Below are positions 51,768 through 60,799 of a stretch of DNA of 64,000 nucleotides, one piece after another. The stretch's first letter is position 1; every line of letters starts with the position of its first letter. Below the pieces are notes generated by a model. That model saw only the letters and a list, made by a program, of their open reading frames with translations. It did not search any database and was not told the DNA's origin. The stretch is from CAZGCA01 sp964524145 (GTDB lineage Bacteria > Hydrogenedentota > CAZGCA01): positions 3,480-67,479 of the forward strand of contig CAZGCA010000022.1 in assembly GCA_964524145.1 (NCBI GenBank), given 5' to 3'. A program made the translations under genes and the position numbers.

Positions 51768-53335
51768 CTACTGGTTACTCTTCATGAGACTCTTTCCGCG
51801 TTCGACGAACTGTCGCCAATCCGTCTTCGGATTGCCCACATTGAAAAGCTTCCGCCACCCGCCTTGATGGTAGATGAAGACCTCGACGTCCGACAACTTG
51901 TCACTTCCCTCGTATTTGACATAGACTGGGTGCACATCACCGTCAGCCGGGGACTCGGGCCATGCAGGCACGCGATAAATGCTAATGCCGATGTTTGTGT
52001 ATTGATTACTGGCACGCGGCACTTTCCCTTTCGTGTCATGTGCCTGAACCCTTTGGTAGGCATCAGGGTTTTGTGAGATGCGAGCCGATGCGAAGCTCAA
52101 CAATGCGTCCACAGGCGTGGACAAATCGTGATACTCCTCTCCTGAAAGGATTCTCTTCTTGACCGTCTCAAATCGCTTAATCTCTGCCGCCTCTTCGTCG
52201 CTGATTGCGGTCTTAAGAAACGGGTCTCTCTTTTCCTCCTTTTCCCTATCTTTCTCTTTCCTCCACTCAGACAGGTATTCCTTCCACTGCTCCAACTCTC
52301 GGTGCGGAACTTCCGGCAAGGAAGAAACGTAATCCCGTAATGTGTCGAAAAACTTCTCCGGCTCATCGTCAAAAGGAGAGTGCGCGGATTCGTCAAAGAG
52401 TACCAGTCGCGCATTCGGATGATTCTTGTGCAGTACGTCCGGCTTGTCCGTATTCCAGGTCAAGTCCCACTGGCCTTCCATGATCATCGTGGGAATCGGG
52501 CAATTGTCAAACGCCCCCTGCAAGTCAATATCGTCTGTCTGCTGACCAACCGAACTGCGAAAGACGGGTCGTGTTTCCATTCGTAGCGGGCAATGCGCGC
52601 AATCTCCTCCTTGGAGGGTTTGTAGTAGTCTTGACGTTTCCAATCACCGTTCAGGAAGGCGTTGTACACACCCTGTTCCGAGGAAAGACGTTTGTTGGCA
52701 CGTATCGCACGGATTCTTCCTCGCTCCTTTCTGGATATGAACTCATACTGCCGCGTTGGTTTCATCGCGACAGGCATTGCCACGGACGAGCCCACCAGTA
52801 CCATGCCCGACAGACTTTCCGGGTACTTCAGGGCATAACACTGAGCCAAAAGTCCGCCGTAAGAATGTCCCAGGACGACCCAGCTTTCAATATCAAGGGA
52901 TTTGCGAAGATTCTCCAAATCGTCAACAGCCTGTATTATGGAGTATCCTGCCCCTTTCTTGTAGTCAGAAATACCACATCCTCGCTGATCGTAGTAGACT
53001 ATCTTGGCGAAATCCCTGGCAATGGAGAAGGAGGGATGGAAACAATGGTGTGTTGCGCCCGGTCCACCGTGCAGGAGAACCAGGGGCAGGCCGTCGCCCT
53101 CGATTTCGCAATAGAGCTGACAATCGCCAATGGTCACGCGACGTTTCGTTATATCCATTTGGTCACACAGACGGCGGACGTCTGGCACATTCAGGATTAG
53201 CTCTTTCTCAACGTGAGTGATGCCGTCTCTGGCTCTCTCTCGTGTCCTGGCGTCGGCGGGTTCCGCAATTGCACCATTTGCAGGAATGAGCGCAACCAGA
53301 GCAACCACAATCAAGCACTTCACGTTCGGCAGCAT
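51768..53335 (-). pseudogene. Secreted alpha/beta hydrolase (proline-iminopeptidase-like), frameshifted
   Basis: Two reverse frames join near 52545-52580. The first (53335 to about 52560) has a signal peptide (LPNVKCLIVVALVALIPANG), the oxyanion motif LVLLHGGPGATHH, YYDQRGCGIS and the nucleophile elbow LGHSYGGLLAQ. The second carries CPIPTMIMEGQWDLTW, LFDESAHSPFDDEPEKF with the catalytic Asp and His, and an unusual 190-residue C-terminal extension with a charged helix and a beta-rich end. All three catalytic residues survive, so only the one shift disables it. It separates the two fused sigma genes. Confidence 0.75.
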
Positions 53336-53533
53336 GCCTTCATCCTCCAACTCTCGACTACCTGCTTGTTCTCCCCTCCGTCTCATTCATGATGAGCGGA
53401 TCCGCAAGGAATCTCGATCGAGCTGTTGGTGGTGATCGCGATAACCTACACACCGCAGGGCCCGAATCTCACCAACGAATCCGCCCACCTTGCTCCTTGT
53501 CCTTCTCTTTGGGGCGGAACGTTCGCGGCGGAA

Positions 53534-56371
53534 TCATTCCACGCCAAGAAGCTGCTCTTGTACTTCCTCAATAGATCCGTACTGCTGGTCAAGACGGATT
53601 ACGCCAAGGTCTGTAACACTGTCCCGGACGATCTCGGCATTCGCGACAACGGCCAGTTCGATCTTGTCTTCCGCCTTCTGACAGCCAACGAACACGCTGG
53701 GATGAACTCCCTCGGGCAGTGCGCCGAGCATGCAAAACGCGCCGTTTGCATTGGTGGTGGCAGTGCGCATCGGGGACGTGGTGCCATCTTCCAGCAACGC
53801 TGCGTATCCTATCTCGGTGTTTGCAGCGGGATTGCCATCGGCATCCAGGACGATTCCCTCGATGCCTCCCCTCGGGATACAGACGACAACCACTTCAGGG
53901 ACTGTCTCTCCCGGTTCTCCCGTGAACGGCTCGCTTGCCGCTACTGTAACTATCCCGCCTTCGCTACGCTCCCAAGCCACCGCTTCATAGGTCCTCGCCG
54001 GGTCCAATCCGTGCCACGTGAATCGCCCTTCATCGTTCGCATGATACCCGCCCCATCCGCCAGACCTACCTGCCAGGCGCATTCCCGCCATGACCCCCTT
54101 GACGGGCGTGCCGTCCGGATCGACGTATCTGACGGGCACGATAAGAGGCGCGGGCGCCGTGAAGTTGAGCTCTTTCTTCACTCCGGGTCCGAGTTCGAGT
54201 ATCGCTACTTCGGCGTTCTCCGGAAGGCCGGGGCTGCCTCCTTCGCTGCGGTACCAGTAGTAAACGCGGAAGTTGTGGGGCTCCGTAAGGTTCATCCTGA
54301 ATTTGTATGAACCGTCACCACCCGTCACGGTCTCCCCGCCCAGTTGGCCAACGATTCCATCTCCAGGATCCACCACCTTCGCACACACCCACAGTGGACA
54401 CACGGGGAGACCGGCGCCGTCCTTCACCGTGCCGTAAACCTCAGCCCACGAGGAATCGGCCAGCACGAAATCGACTCCCGACGTGGTCTGTCCGGCTTTG
54501 ACGCGGATCCCGATTTCCCGCGCGGCGTAAGGCGTCGTACCTTCCGCCGCACTGACCAGCCGCCGAGCCAGACCGGCAACACCTTGCAGCCGGTCATCCA
54601 CCGACACCATATAGACGTAGTCTTCACCCAGGCCATCAGCGATATAGTCTCCGTTGGAATCTGTCACCACGACGACCGGCGAGAGCGGAAATACCTGGAT
54701 TTTCACGTTCGTGAACGGGAGACCGCCGGGCAGCGCCCCTCCTACTACTCGGACCGTCGCGCCTTCGACCGGGCCGCCATTCTCCTTGGTGACTCTCCCT
54801 GCGATGCTGCCGGCTGATCGCAGAACGAATAGGGCATCTTCTGTACCCGTGGGGATCTTTGGGAAGAAGCCTTTGCCGTACCCGTCCTTTACCACGGTGA
54901 AATCGCATAGGCCTTCTCCAGGAATCCCCATCTGGAAGTATCCCTGCTCGTCGGTGATCGCGAACGACCACTTGCTGCTGGTTATCGGGCCTGTTGTCCC
55001 TCCGGTTGTGGCGGTGAGCTCGAGACCTGCTTCAGTATACCCGTAGTACCGCAAACGCACCGAGGCGTCGGGAATCGGCCTGTTGCTTACGGAAACAACC
55101 CATCCCGCAACAACAAACTCAGCTTTCGGAAGGGTGAAGTCGACGTCGTTGCGCTCCATTCCCGGTGCCAGGGTGAACCCATCCCCCCGCTGCATCACGT
55201 ACCCTTCGGCTGACGCGAAAGGAAACGCCCTCCCGAACGTGTCAATGCCTGGAATCCCGTACGTACCATCGGCACCCGTTTGCGCGGTGTAAGACTTGAT
55301 AACATCGATTCCGGGTTTGTCCCGCGAGACTTCGAGGGTTACGGTAGCGCCTTCGAACGGATATCCCGCATTGTCTATCACGCGGCCGGAGACGGATGCT
55401 GCCACCGGCGACCTCTCTTCCTCCTCCTCGACGAGCGGCGGCGCGGTCTCTTCTGTTACGGCGACAGGCATCTCCTCGCCTGCCGGCGCTGCTTCCGGAG
55501 CGGGTTGCACACGGGCAAGCTCAACATGCGCCTCCGGCAGCTCCTCCTTCGCGGGTTCCGTTCGGGATATGGCAACTTCTTCGTCCTGGACGGACGGCGG
55601 CTTCTCAGACCACGGGCTCCAGACGACCAGCGCCATAAGTGCAATAACAACGACGCCAACAGCCGAAACGACTGATTTGCTGCTCATGCTCAACACACCT
55701 CCCAGTGTCACCGTCTTCCCTGCGGCGGCAGCGGCGGCGGCTGTGCCGCCTTTAACGCACCACGCAGCCTTCCCCAGCGGTATTGCCGTGCACGCCTTGA
55801 GAACCGACTCCTTCTTCGGGCGCATCCCCCTGATCGAGTCTGCAGCCTCTTCCCACAACTTGTCCTTGAGCACGCGTCTGCCGTACTTCAGGAGCCGGGC
55901 AACCGCGTTGGGCGACTTGCCGAGATACTCGCCGATCTCCTTGAGAGATTTCTCCTCGAAATAATAGAGATACACCGCCTCCCTGGTTTTCGGCGGCAGG
56001 TCGTCCACCTTGCGGCGCACCGTTTGACGCAACTCGATACGTTCAGCATCCACCACGCGCTCTTGTTCCATGCCGTTCTCCGCATAATCGGCCAGCAGCC
56101 TGTCCCGCCTCGAATTGGATTTCAGTCGGTTCATGCAGATGTTCCGGGCTATCGACGCAAGCCAACCGGGGAATTTTCCGGGGTTCTTCAGGGTATCCAG
56201 CCGGCGGTAGCCCTGCACAAACGTTTCCTGGGCGGCATCCTCAGCCTCCGTCGCATCCTTGATATAGCTCAGACACAACCCGTAAACAGCCGCGAAATGC
56301 CGTTTGACAAGCGTTCCAAACGCTTCGTCCCGGCCCGCCAACACTTCGCGAACAACGTCCGCGTCACTCAT
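53534..56371 (-). CDS. ECF sigma factor fused to membrane helix and carboxypeptidase-regulatory-like repeats (copy 2)
   Basis: This 945-aa protein has the same plan as the gene at 48332: sigma region 2 (VKRHFAAVYGLCLSYIKD, DAAQETFVQGYRRLDTL, FPGWLASIARNICMN), region 4 at about 115-172 (DDLPPKTREAVYLYYFEE, PNAVARLLKYGRRVLKD), an Ala-rich linker and one helix (about 234-252, VVSAVGVVVIALMALVVW). An acidic/Pro linker and about six carboxypeptidase-regulatory-like repeats follow (SGRVIDNAGYPFEGATV, AGRVTKENGGPVEGATV, EGIVLDADGNPAANTEI). Sequence identity with copy 1 is low outside the motifs, so the duplication is old. ATG 56371 is favoured by the sigma domain; the ribosome site is weak. Confidence 0.85.
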   Translation of the reverse strand: MSDADVVREVLAGRDEAFGTLVKRHFAAVYGLCLSYIKDATEAEDAAQETFVQGYRRLDTLKNPGKFPGWLASIARNICMNRLKSNSRRDRLLADYAENGMEQERVVDAERIELRQTVRRKVDDLPPKTREAVYLYYFEEKSLKEIGEYLGKSPNAVARLLKYGRRVLKDKLWEEAADSIRGMRPKKESVLKACTAIPLGKAAWCVKGGTAAAAAAAGKTVTLGGVLSMSSKSVVSAVGVVVIALMALVVWSPWSEKPPSVQDEEVAISRTEPAKEELPEAHVELARVQPAPEAAPAGEEMPVAVTEETAPPLVEEEEERSPVAASVSGRVIDNAGYPFEGATVTLEVSRDKPGIDVIKSYTAQTGADGTYGIPGIDTFGRAFPFASAEGYVMQRGDGFTLAPGMERNDVDFTLPKAEFVVAGWVVSVSNRPIPDASVRLRYYGYTEAGLELTATTGGTTGPITSSKWSFAITDEQGYFQMGIPGEGLCDFTVVKDGYGKGFFPKIPTGTEDALFVLRSAGSIAGRVTKENGGPVEGATVRVVGGALPGGLPFTNVKIQVFPLSPVVVVTDSNGDYIADGLGEDYVYMVSVDDRLQGVAGLARRLVSAAEGTTPYAAREIGIRVKAGQTTSGVDFVLADSSWAEVYGTVKDGAGLPVCPLWVCAKVVDPGDGIVGQLGGETVTGGDGSYKFRMNLTEPHNFRVYYWYRSEGGSPGLPENAEVAILELGPGVKKELNFTAPAPLIVPVRYVDPDGTPVKGVMAGMRLAGRSGGWGGYHANDEGRFTWHGLDPARTYEAVAWERSEGGIVTVAASEPFTGEPGETVPEVVVVCIPRGGIEGIVLDADGNPAANTEIGYAALLEDGTTSPMRTATTNANGAFCMLGALPEGVHPSVFVGCQKAEDKIELAVVANAEIVRDSVTDLGVIRLDQQYGSIEEVQEQLLGVE

Positions 56372-56424
56372 CTGCTCGTATCTCTCGTTGACAACTAACT
56401 TCGCTTCTCCATCTATATGACAAT

Positions 56425-56431
56425 TGTGACA
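56425..56431 (-). promoter_or_regulatory. TGTCACA box upstream of fused sigma gene 2
   Basis: The complement of 56425-56431 reads TGTCACA, 54 bases before the start at 56371, in an AT-rich stretch. It is shared with the paralogous gene. Confidence 0.35.
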
Positions 56432-56502
56432 CAGAAAAAATGACAAAGGAAGGGCACAGTGCGTCGCAGCCAATGAGAGTTCTCTGCTTGCCCGCCAACA
56501 TG

Positions 56503-56532
56503 TTGACACCAAGCATTGACGGGGCGTACCCT
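56503..56532 (+). promoter_or_regulatory. Candidate promoter of the glycosidase-like gene
   Basis: A consensus TTGACA is followed after 18 bases by TACCCT, 39 bases before the ATG at 56571. The -35 is perfect; the -10 is weak. Confidence 0.4.
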
Positions 56533-56570
56533 TTCTTCTGATCCTATGCTTCGGGAAGGAGGAGAACGAC

Positions 56571-57887
56571 ATGTTTCATAAACACCTGGGCATTCTTGGT
56601 CGAGCTAATCTCGTGGCAAGTTGTGCCTTGCGAAACCGGTTCCTTGCCGTTATTCCTGTAATCGGTATCCTCGCGAGTATGGCGCTGACGTGTGCGCATG
56701 TGCAAGAGAGCCCGCGCGACGCATGGGAGTTCGCGTTTAAGGACTTTGTGATCGCGTCCTGGCACCCTCCCGCGGACACCGACGCCGAGTACGAAATCTA
56801 CCGCGACGCGGGGTTCAACCTCGTGATGAGCGTTCGGTATAAGCTGCCCGACAACGCGCTCGAACTGGCCCGGAAGCACGGATTGAAGGTGATGATCGAC
56901 ACCTACACGCCCAACGACCGGCCGTGGGGCGGCACCGCCGCAGCGTACATGCCGCACCCGACACATCATCCCGCCACGTTGCCCGAGCTCGAATGGCTGC
57001 ACGAGCGTTACGGCGACCATCCGGCGCTTGGCGGGTACTTGCTCGGCGACGATTACGGCGCGTTACCGCAGGAACTCGTTGACACCACGCGGTTCCTGCG
57101 CGAGAACGCGCCGCACCTGTTCCCCTGGATCTGCCAGAACGTCATGTCCGCGAAGAGCCTGGCGGACGCCGGCAATCCAATCCAGGACCCCCAGATCTAC
57201 CCGACCCTGTACCAGAAAGACTGGCCCGCCGAAAAACAGTGTCAGAAAATGTGCCTCGACCTCCAGCGTCTGCGCACCGGCTGCCGCCGGTACGACCTGA
57301 TCATGTGGCCGATGTTCAACGTCTGCGGTGTCGACAGCGATTCTCTCGTCCGGTTCCAGGTATACGCGTCGCTGGCCTACGGCGCTCAGGGTATCTGGTA
57401 CTTCACGTACAGGGACGGGCTGCAGAATGGTTCCGGCTATCAGACCGTCGAAGAGGTGAAGCAGAACCTCGCGCCGACGTGGAAGGTGGCGGCCGAGGCG
57501 AACCGTCGCGTTGCCGCGCGGGGCCCGCATCTGTTGGGACGCGCCGCTGTCGAGATCTTCAATACGGGATGGGAGACGTCCAACACGTCGCGGCCAGGCA
57601 AGGGGAAGCTCGTCGAGACCATGAGCGACGACCTCTTGGTCGGCATTCTGGCGAAACCCGGCAAACAGCCTCTCGCGATGGTCGTTGACAAGCGAACGGA
57701 CAAACTACCAGCCGCGGTTCCCGAACGTGAGGTCGAGCTGTGTTTCGCCCGTGCCGTAAGCGGAATCGAGCTTCTCGGCAGCGATCAGGCAGTAAACGGG
57801 AACAAAGTCAACCTGCGACTCCCCGGCGGGGGAGGCCAACTTCTCGCGCTCGAAGGCAAGCGTCTTGACAAGTTTTCTGAACAATAG
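56571..57887 (+). CDS. Secreted glycosidase-like TIM-barrel protein
   Basis: This 438-aa protein has an N-terminal hydrophobic signal or anchor (about 24-42, FLAVIPVIGILASMALTCA). A barrel reminiscent of clan-A glycoside hydrolases follows: YEIYRDAGFNLVMSV, HGLKVMIDTYTP, HPALGGYLLGDDYGALP with an acidic pair at the usual acid/base position, YDLIMWPMFNV, and AYGAQGIWYFTYRDGL. A C-terminal beta domain ends the protein. No exact family is recognised; GH42/GH5-like is the nearest by eye. AAGGAGGAG precedes the ATG. The substrate is unknown. Confidence 0.6.
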   Translation: MFHKHLGILGRANLVASCALRNRFLAVIPVIGILASMALTCAHVQESPRDAWEFAFKDFVIASWHPPADTDAEYEIYRDAGFNLVMSVRYKLPDNALELARKHGLKVMIDTYTPNDRPWGGTAAAYMPHPTHHPATLPELEWLHERYGDHPALGGYLLGDDYGALPQELVDTTRFLRENAPHLFPWICQNVMSAKSLADAGNPIQDPQIYPTLYQKDWPAEKQCQKMCLDLQRLRTGCRRYDLIMWPMFNVCGVDSDSLVRFQVYASLAYGAQGIWYFTYRDGLQNGSGYQTVEEVKQNLAPTWKVAAEANRRVAARGPHLLGRAAVEIFNTGWETSNTSRPGKGKLVETMSDDLLVGILAKPGKQPLAMVVDKRTDKLPAAVPEREVELCFARAVSGIELLGSDQAVNGNKVNLRLPGGGGQLLALEGKRLDKFSEQ

Positions 57888-57965
57888 AACAGGCGAAACC
57901 AGCGCGCGAAGATCTTACGAGCGAAGTCCACGTCCAATCACGGGCCACGCCATGGGCACAGAAAA

Positions 57966-57998
57966 GGCGCTGCTTCGGTTCGATACCGAAGCAGCGCC
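57966..57998 (-). terminator. Rho-independent terminator of prepilin gene 1
   Basis: A perfect 14-bp stem (57966-57979 with 57985-57998) encloses a five-base loop. On the reverse strand it is followed by TTTTC, the T-run expected after the prepilin-like gene ending at 58011. On the forward strand it may also end the glycosidase transcript, but without a T-run. Confidence 0.85.
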
Positions 57999-58010
57999 CG
58001 TGTTACCTCA

Positions 58011-58907
58011 CTATTCCATAGCTGCAAGTACGTCGGCCATCCCTCTGTTGATGGGGGCCTCCATCGGGTACTTGATGAACTCGACGTGACCGTCCATGTA
58101 GAGAACGTTCGAGCCGCCGGGAACGTGATTGAACGCCTTGATTCCGCCGCCTTGTCCCACCACGTCCCACATGATGAAAACCTCGCTCTGTGCTACCGCG
58201 CTCGAGGCCGGGTTGTTGATATCTGTGATCATGAACCGTTCGATCCCCTCGCGCAGCCGGTAGATCGTGTTGCCGTCGGCGTTCCCTGCGCCGGGCAGAA
58301 TGGGGGTAATATCGCTGTCGAGAGCTTTGTCCATCTCCTCCACCGATACGTCTCCCGCTGCCTGAACCGCAATGACGAGGGCCGCGAGCTGACGGGGTAC
58401 TGTACCATAGTCAGGAAGGGTGATGCTGGGGTCTTCGTCTCCGATCTCGTCGAGAACCCATCCCCAGTACGTGTACGAGGCGTCCGTGTTCACCCACTGG
58501 CCCCGACTTCCCGAACATTCCGGGTGGTCGGCAAGGATCTCGTCCCCGATCTGTTCAGGGAAAGAGTCGACGTCCGACGGACATCTCATAATGTTGCCGT
58601 CTGTGAGATACTCGGGCATGAGAGCGTCTACGTCCACACCCATATCGAACTGGTTGTTGTAAAAGTTGCAGACCGGATCAAGCGCCACGTTGCTAAACCC
58701 GCACATCTTCGGAAACCGACCGTTCCATTCGTTGGTGTACATCTTAAACACCAACCCGAACTGCTTCAAATTGTTCGCGCAACTCGCGCGTCGTGCCGCC
58801 TCGCGCGCGCGCGCAAGCGCCGGCAACAGAATTGCCGCCAGTATCCCGATAATCGCTATCACCACCAGCAACTCGATCAACGTAAAACCGCGTCTCTTCT
58901 TCTTCAT
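58011..58907 (-). CDS. Prepilin-like protein with N-terminal methylation motif (copy 1)
   Basis: This 298-aa protein begins with a short basic leader and the type IV pilin / type II pseudopilin motif G|FTLIELLVVIAIIGILAAIL, cut and methylated by PilD after the Gly. The conserved helix end ARAREAARRASCANNLKQ follows. The C-terminus has HVPGGSNVLYMDGHVEF, the H-x10-DG form of the processing-associated motif seen in PVC and related phyla. The middle is variable with paired cysteines. AAGGAAGAG precedes ATG 58907. The surface or secretion role is not known. Confidence 0.9.
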   Translation of the reverse strand: MKKKRRGFTLIELLVVIAIIGILAAILLPALARAREAARRASCANNLKQFGLVFKMYTNEWNGRFPKMCGFSNVALDPVCNFYNNQFDMGVDVDALMPEYLTDGNIMRCPSDVDSFPEQIGDEILADHPECSGSRGQWVNTDASYTYWGWVLDEIGDEDPSITLPDYGTVPRQLAALVIAVQAAGDVSVEEMDKALDSDITPILPGAGNADGNTIYRLREGIERFMITDINNPASSAVAQSEVFIMWDVVGQGGGIKAFNHVPGGSNVLYMDGHVEFIKYPMEAPINRGMADVLAAME

Positions 58908-58981
58908 TTTCTGCTCTCTTCCTTTCTTGAACTGCACGTGGTCGCCCCTCCTCCCCCTTGTGGCGCGTCAGGATATCCGCT

Positions 58982-59075
58982 TACCTCGCCACTATCACCG
59001 GTACTACGCCGCGGTTCACCTCCTTTCTCGAACTCCTCCCAATTCAATTGTACTCGACGTTGCCGTTATTGTCAA
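58982..59075 (-). promoter_or_regulatory. Promoter and conserved leader motifs of prepilin gene 1
   Basis: On the reverse strand TTGACA (complement 59070-59075), 17 bases and TACAAT (59047-59052) form a near-consensus promoter, giving a leader of about 133 bases. The leader holds GAGAAAGGAGGTG (complement of 59017-59029), 110 bases before the ATG, and then a GGTGATAGTGGCGAGGTA segment (58982-58999). Both recur upstream of prepilin genes 2 and 3 at similar spacing. Confidence 0.75.
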
Positions 59076-59140
59076 ACCGCGTGCTCTTCCGGCTGTCTCG
59101 GCAAAGATGTCCACTACCCAAAATCTTATGGCCGGGTATG

Positions 59141-59298
59141 AGAAAGGCGGGGAACTCAGGTGTGAGTTCCCCGCCGACGTCTTGTCTCCGATGTTGCGGA
59201 GTGTACCTACTCGTGGCAGATGCCGCGTTCAGATCCGAGGGCCAGGATCACCAGACCTCAGCCCTGGACCCCAAACCCAAAACCCTGAACCCGAACTA
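59141..59298 (-). repeat. 3' repeat block of prepilin gene 2
   Basis: About 155 bases immediately after the stop codon of the gene at 59296 are closely similar to the block after the gene at 60968 (60800-60970). The shared order is a hairpin, a stretch with GTCTTGTCTCCGATGTTGCG, GCGTTCAGATCC, GACCTCAGCCCTGGACC, and a heptad array. The similarity starts at the stop codons themselves. Confidence 0.85.
59147..59174 (-). terminator. Perfect 12-bp hairpin after prepilin gene 2
   Basis: GCGGGGAACTCA pairs with TGAGTTCCCCGC around a four-base loop. On the reverse strand CTTTCTC follows. It lies about 120 bases after the stop codon, at the far end of the 3' repeat block. It is probably a terminator or mRNA-stabilising hairpin. 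Confidence 0.7.
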
Positions 59299-60237
59299 GA
59301 AGCCCTTGCCGACATAAGCAGTTAACGGGGAAACGGGATGTTCGCCCGGATACTTCTTAAACTCGACGTGACCATCCGCGTACAGCACATTACACCCGCC
59401 GGGAATGTGGTTGAACCGCTCGATACGCTCGGGATTGTCTCCGCCGCCTGCCTCGATGTAGTCCCACATGATCGCGAGTTCGCTCTGCGCCAGTGCGCTC
59501 GCTGCAGGGTTGTTGATGTCGGTGATAAAGAACCGCTCGATCCCTTCACGCAACCGGTAGATCGTTGTGCCGCCGGCGTTGCCTTGTGCCGTCACACTGC
59601 CAGCAGGCAGACCCATTTCTGCAAGCGCACCGTTTATCGCCCCCTGGATGGCCGCAGTACCGCCTGGGAACGAGCCCAGATTGATGTCGGCATCTGTCGC
59701 GGGGTAACTCTGAAACATGACAATAATCGGAGCAGCTAGTATCATTGTCGCCCATACGTCTATCTTCTCACAGGCCCAACCGTAGTACAGGTAACCGCTC
59801 CGATCGTTAAACTCCTCCGGGTCGAGTTGGCCCTCATTAAGATAACCGGCACCGACCTCGGTGCACCATGACCCCGTCGGACAATCGGTAAACTGGTCCT
59901 TCGTACCAAACGTTGACGAAGGGCAGAAATATATGCCCATATCAGACGCATATTCAGGATACACCGCAGGACCATGCGCTATCGCCTTGATGCCATCTAA
60001 ATCGAGCGGATCATCCCGTTCGTAATCGTTGCCACACTGCGGGAACCGCCCGTTCCACTCGTTGGCGTACATCTTGTACACCAGACCCCATTGCTTTAGG
60101 TTGTTCGCACAACTTGCCCTTCGAGCCGCCTCACGCGCGCGCGCCAGCGCCGGCAACAGGATTGCCGCCAGGATGCCGATAATCGCTATCACCACCAGCA
60201 GCTCGATCAACGTAAAACCGCATCTCTTTTTCTTCAT
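59296..60237 (-). CDS. Prepilin-like protein with N-terminal methylation motif (copy 2)
   Basis: This 313-aa protein starts MKKKRCG and FTLIELLVVIAIIGILAAIL, then the same ARAREAARRASCANNLKQ helix end as the other two copies. Its C-terminus has NHIPGGCNVLYADGHVEFKKYPGE. The middle region shares YRLREGIERFFITDINNPAASALAQSE with copies 1 and 3, showing common descent, but the rest diverges. The family is exported and processed by a prepilin peptidase that is not in the window. Confidence 0.9.
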   Translation of the reverse strand: MKKKRCGFTLIELLVVIAIIGILAAILLPALARAREAARRASCANNLKQWGLVYKMYANEWNGRFPQCGNDYERDDPLDLDGIKAIAHGPAVYPEYASDMGIYFCPSSTFGTKDQFTDCPTGSWCTEVGAGYLNEGQLDPEEFNDRSGYLYYGWACEKIDVWATMILAAPIIVMFQSYPATDADINLGSFPGGTAAIQGAINGALAEMGLPAGSVTAQGNAGGTTIYRLREGIERFFITDINNPAASALAQSELAIMWDYIEAGGGDNPERIERFNHIPGGCNVLYADGHVEFKKYPGEHPVSPLTAYVGKGF

Positions 60238-60302
60238 CTTCTGCGTCCTCTCGTTGTTGCGGAGAGCAAGAAACCACCGTCTCTCTTCGCGCTACCTCTG
60301 TG

Positions 60303-60416
60303 TATCCACCTCCATCAACAGTATAACCCCTACTCCGTCCTGTGCCACCTCCTTTCTCGACATTCCATGCAACCGGTTGCCAATTCAATCCTACTACACG
60401 CCACGTCGCGTGTCAA
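60303..60416 (-). promoter_or_regulatory. Promoter and conserved leader motifs of prepilin gene 2
   Basis: On the reverse strand TTGACA (complement 60411-60416), 17 bases and TAGGAT (60388-60393). The leader is about 144 bases and holds GAGAAAGGAGGTG at 60346-60358 (109 bases before the ATG) and a TGTTGATGGAGGTGGATA segment (60303-60320). A shared GAATTGG follows the -10 of both this promoter and that of gene 1. Confidence 0.75.
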
Positions 60417-60501
60417 GGACGCCATTTGCCCTGCGGACGATTCGTGCGGCAATACGGCGAACCCCGTCTGCGACAATACTGGATGAATTGTTGCAGTACA
60501 T

Positions 60502-60614
60502 GTAGGGGCACGGCGTGCCGTGCCCTGCGTACCCGGAATGCACCGCAACCACCATGATTTCAGGTCCACCACCATCTTGCCATCGTCCAAGGGCACGGCA
60601 CGCCGTGCCCCTAC
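60502..60614. repeat. 113-bp element with 24-bp perfect inverted repeats
   Basis: The arms 60502-60525 and 60591-60614 are exact reverse complements of 24 bases, separated by 65 bases. Each arm is nearly palindromic itself, with a GGCACGGCGTGCC core. No coding sequence lies inside. The form is that of a small non-autonomous element or folded-back intergenic repeat. It sits between the promoter of prepilin gene 2 and the 3' end of gene 3. Confidence 0.85.
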
Positions 60615-60799
60615 ACTTCGGTGCTGGGGCAAATCTCAATGTTCTCCCGTCTTAGAAGGGCACCACCCCTGCACATTGCCCATATCTTTGGGGTAAAGGG
60701 ATTCTCAACCAACTCGCATCACACCCGTGCAACAACGCTTATCAACAACCCAAATGGTTCCCGTGACCGATCATTCTGCCATACGGTCGTGGCTGAGTA
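60615..60799. other. Intergenic stretch with no recognised feature
   Basis: About 185 bases between the inverted-repeat element and the 3' repeat block of prepilin gene 3. I see no gene, promoter or repeat here. Confidence 0.4.

Noticed and set aside
58982..59029. Upstream open reading frames in the prepilin leaders
   Set aside because: The strong AAGGAGGTG motif is 17-22 bases from the nearest possible start, too far for initiation, and the resulting peptides differ in all three leaders.
60303..60416. Sigma-54 promoter for prepilin gene 2 (TGGCAC present)
   Set aside because: The matching TTGCA-type -12 element is absent at the required spacing, while a TTGACA-N17-TAGGAT promoter is present.
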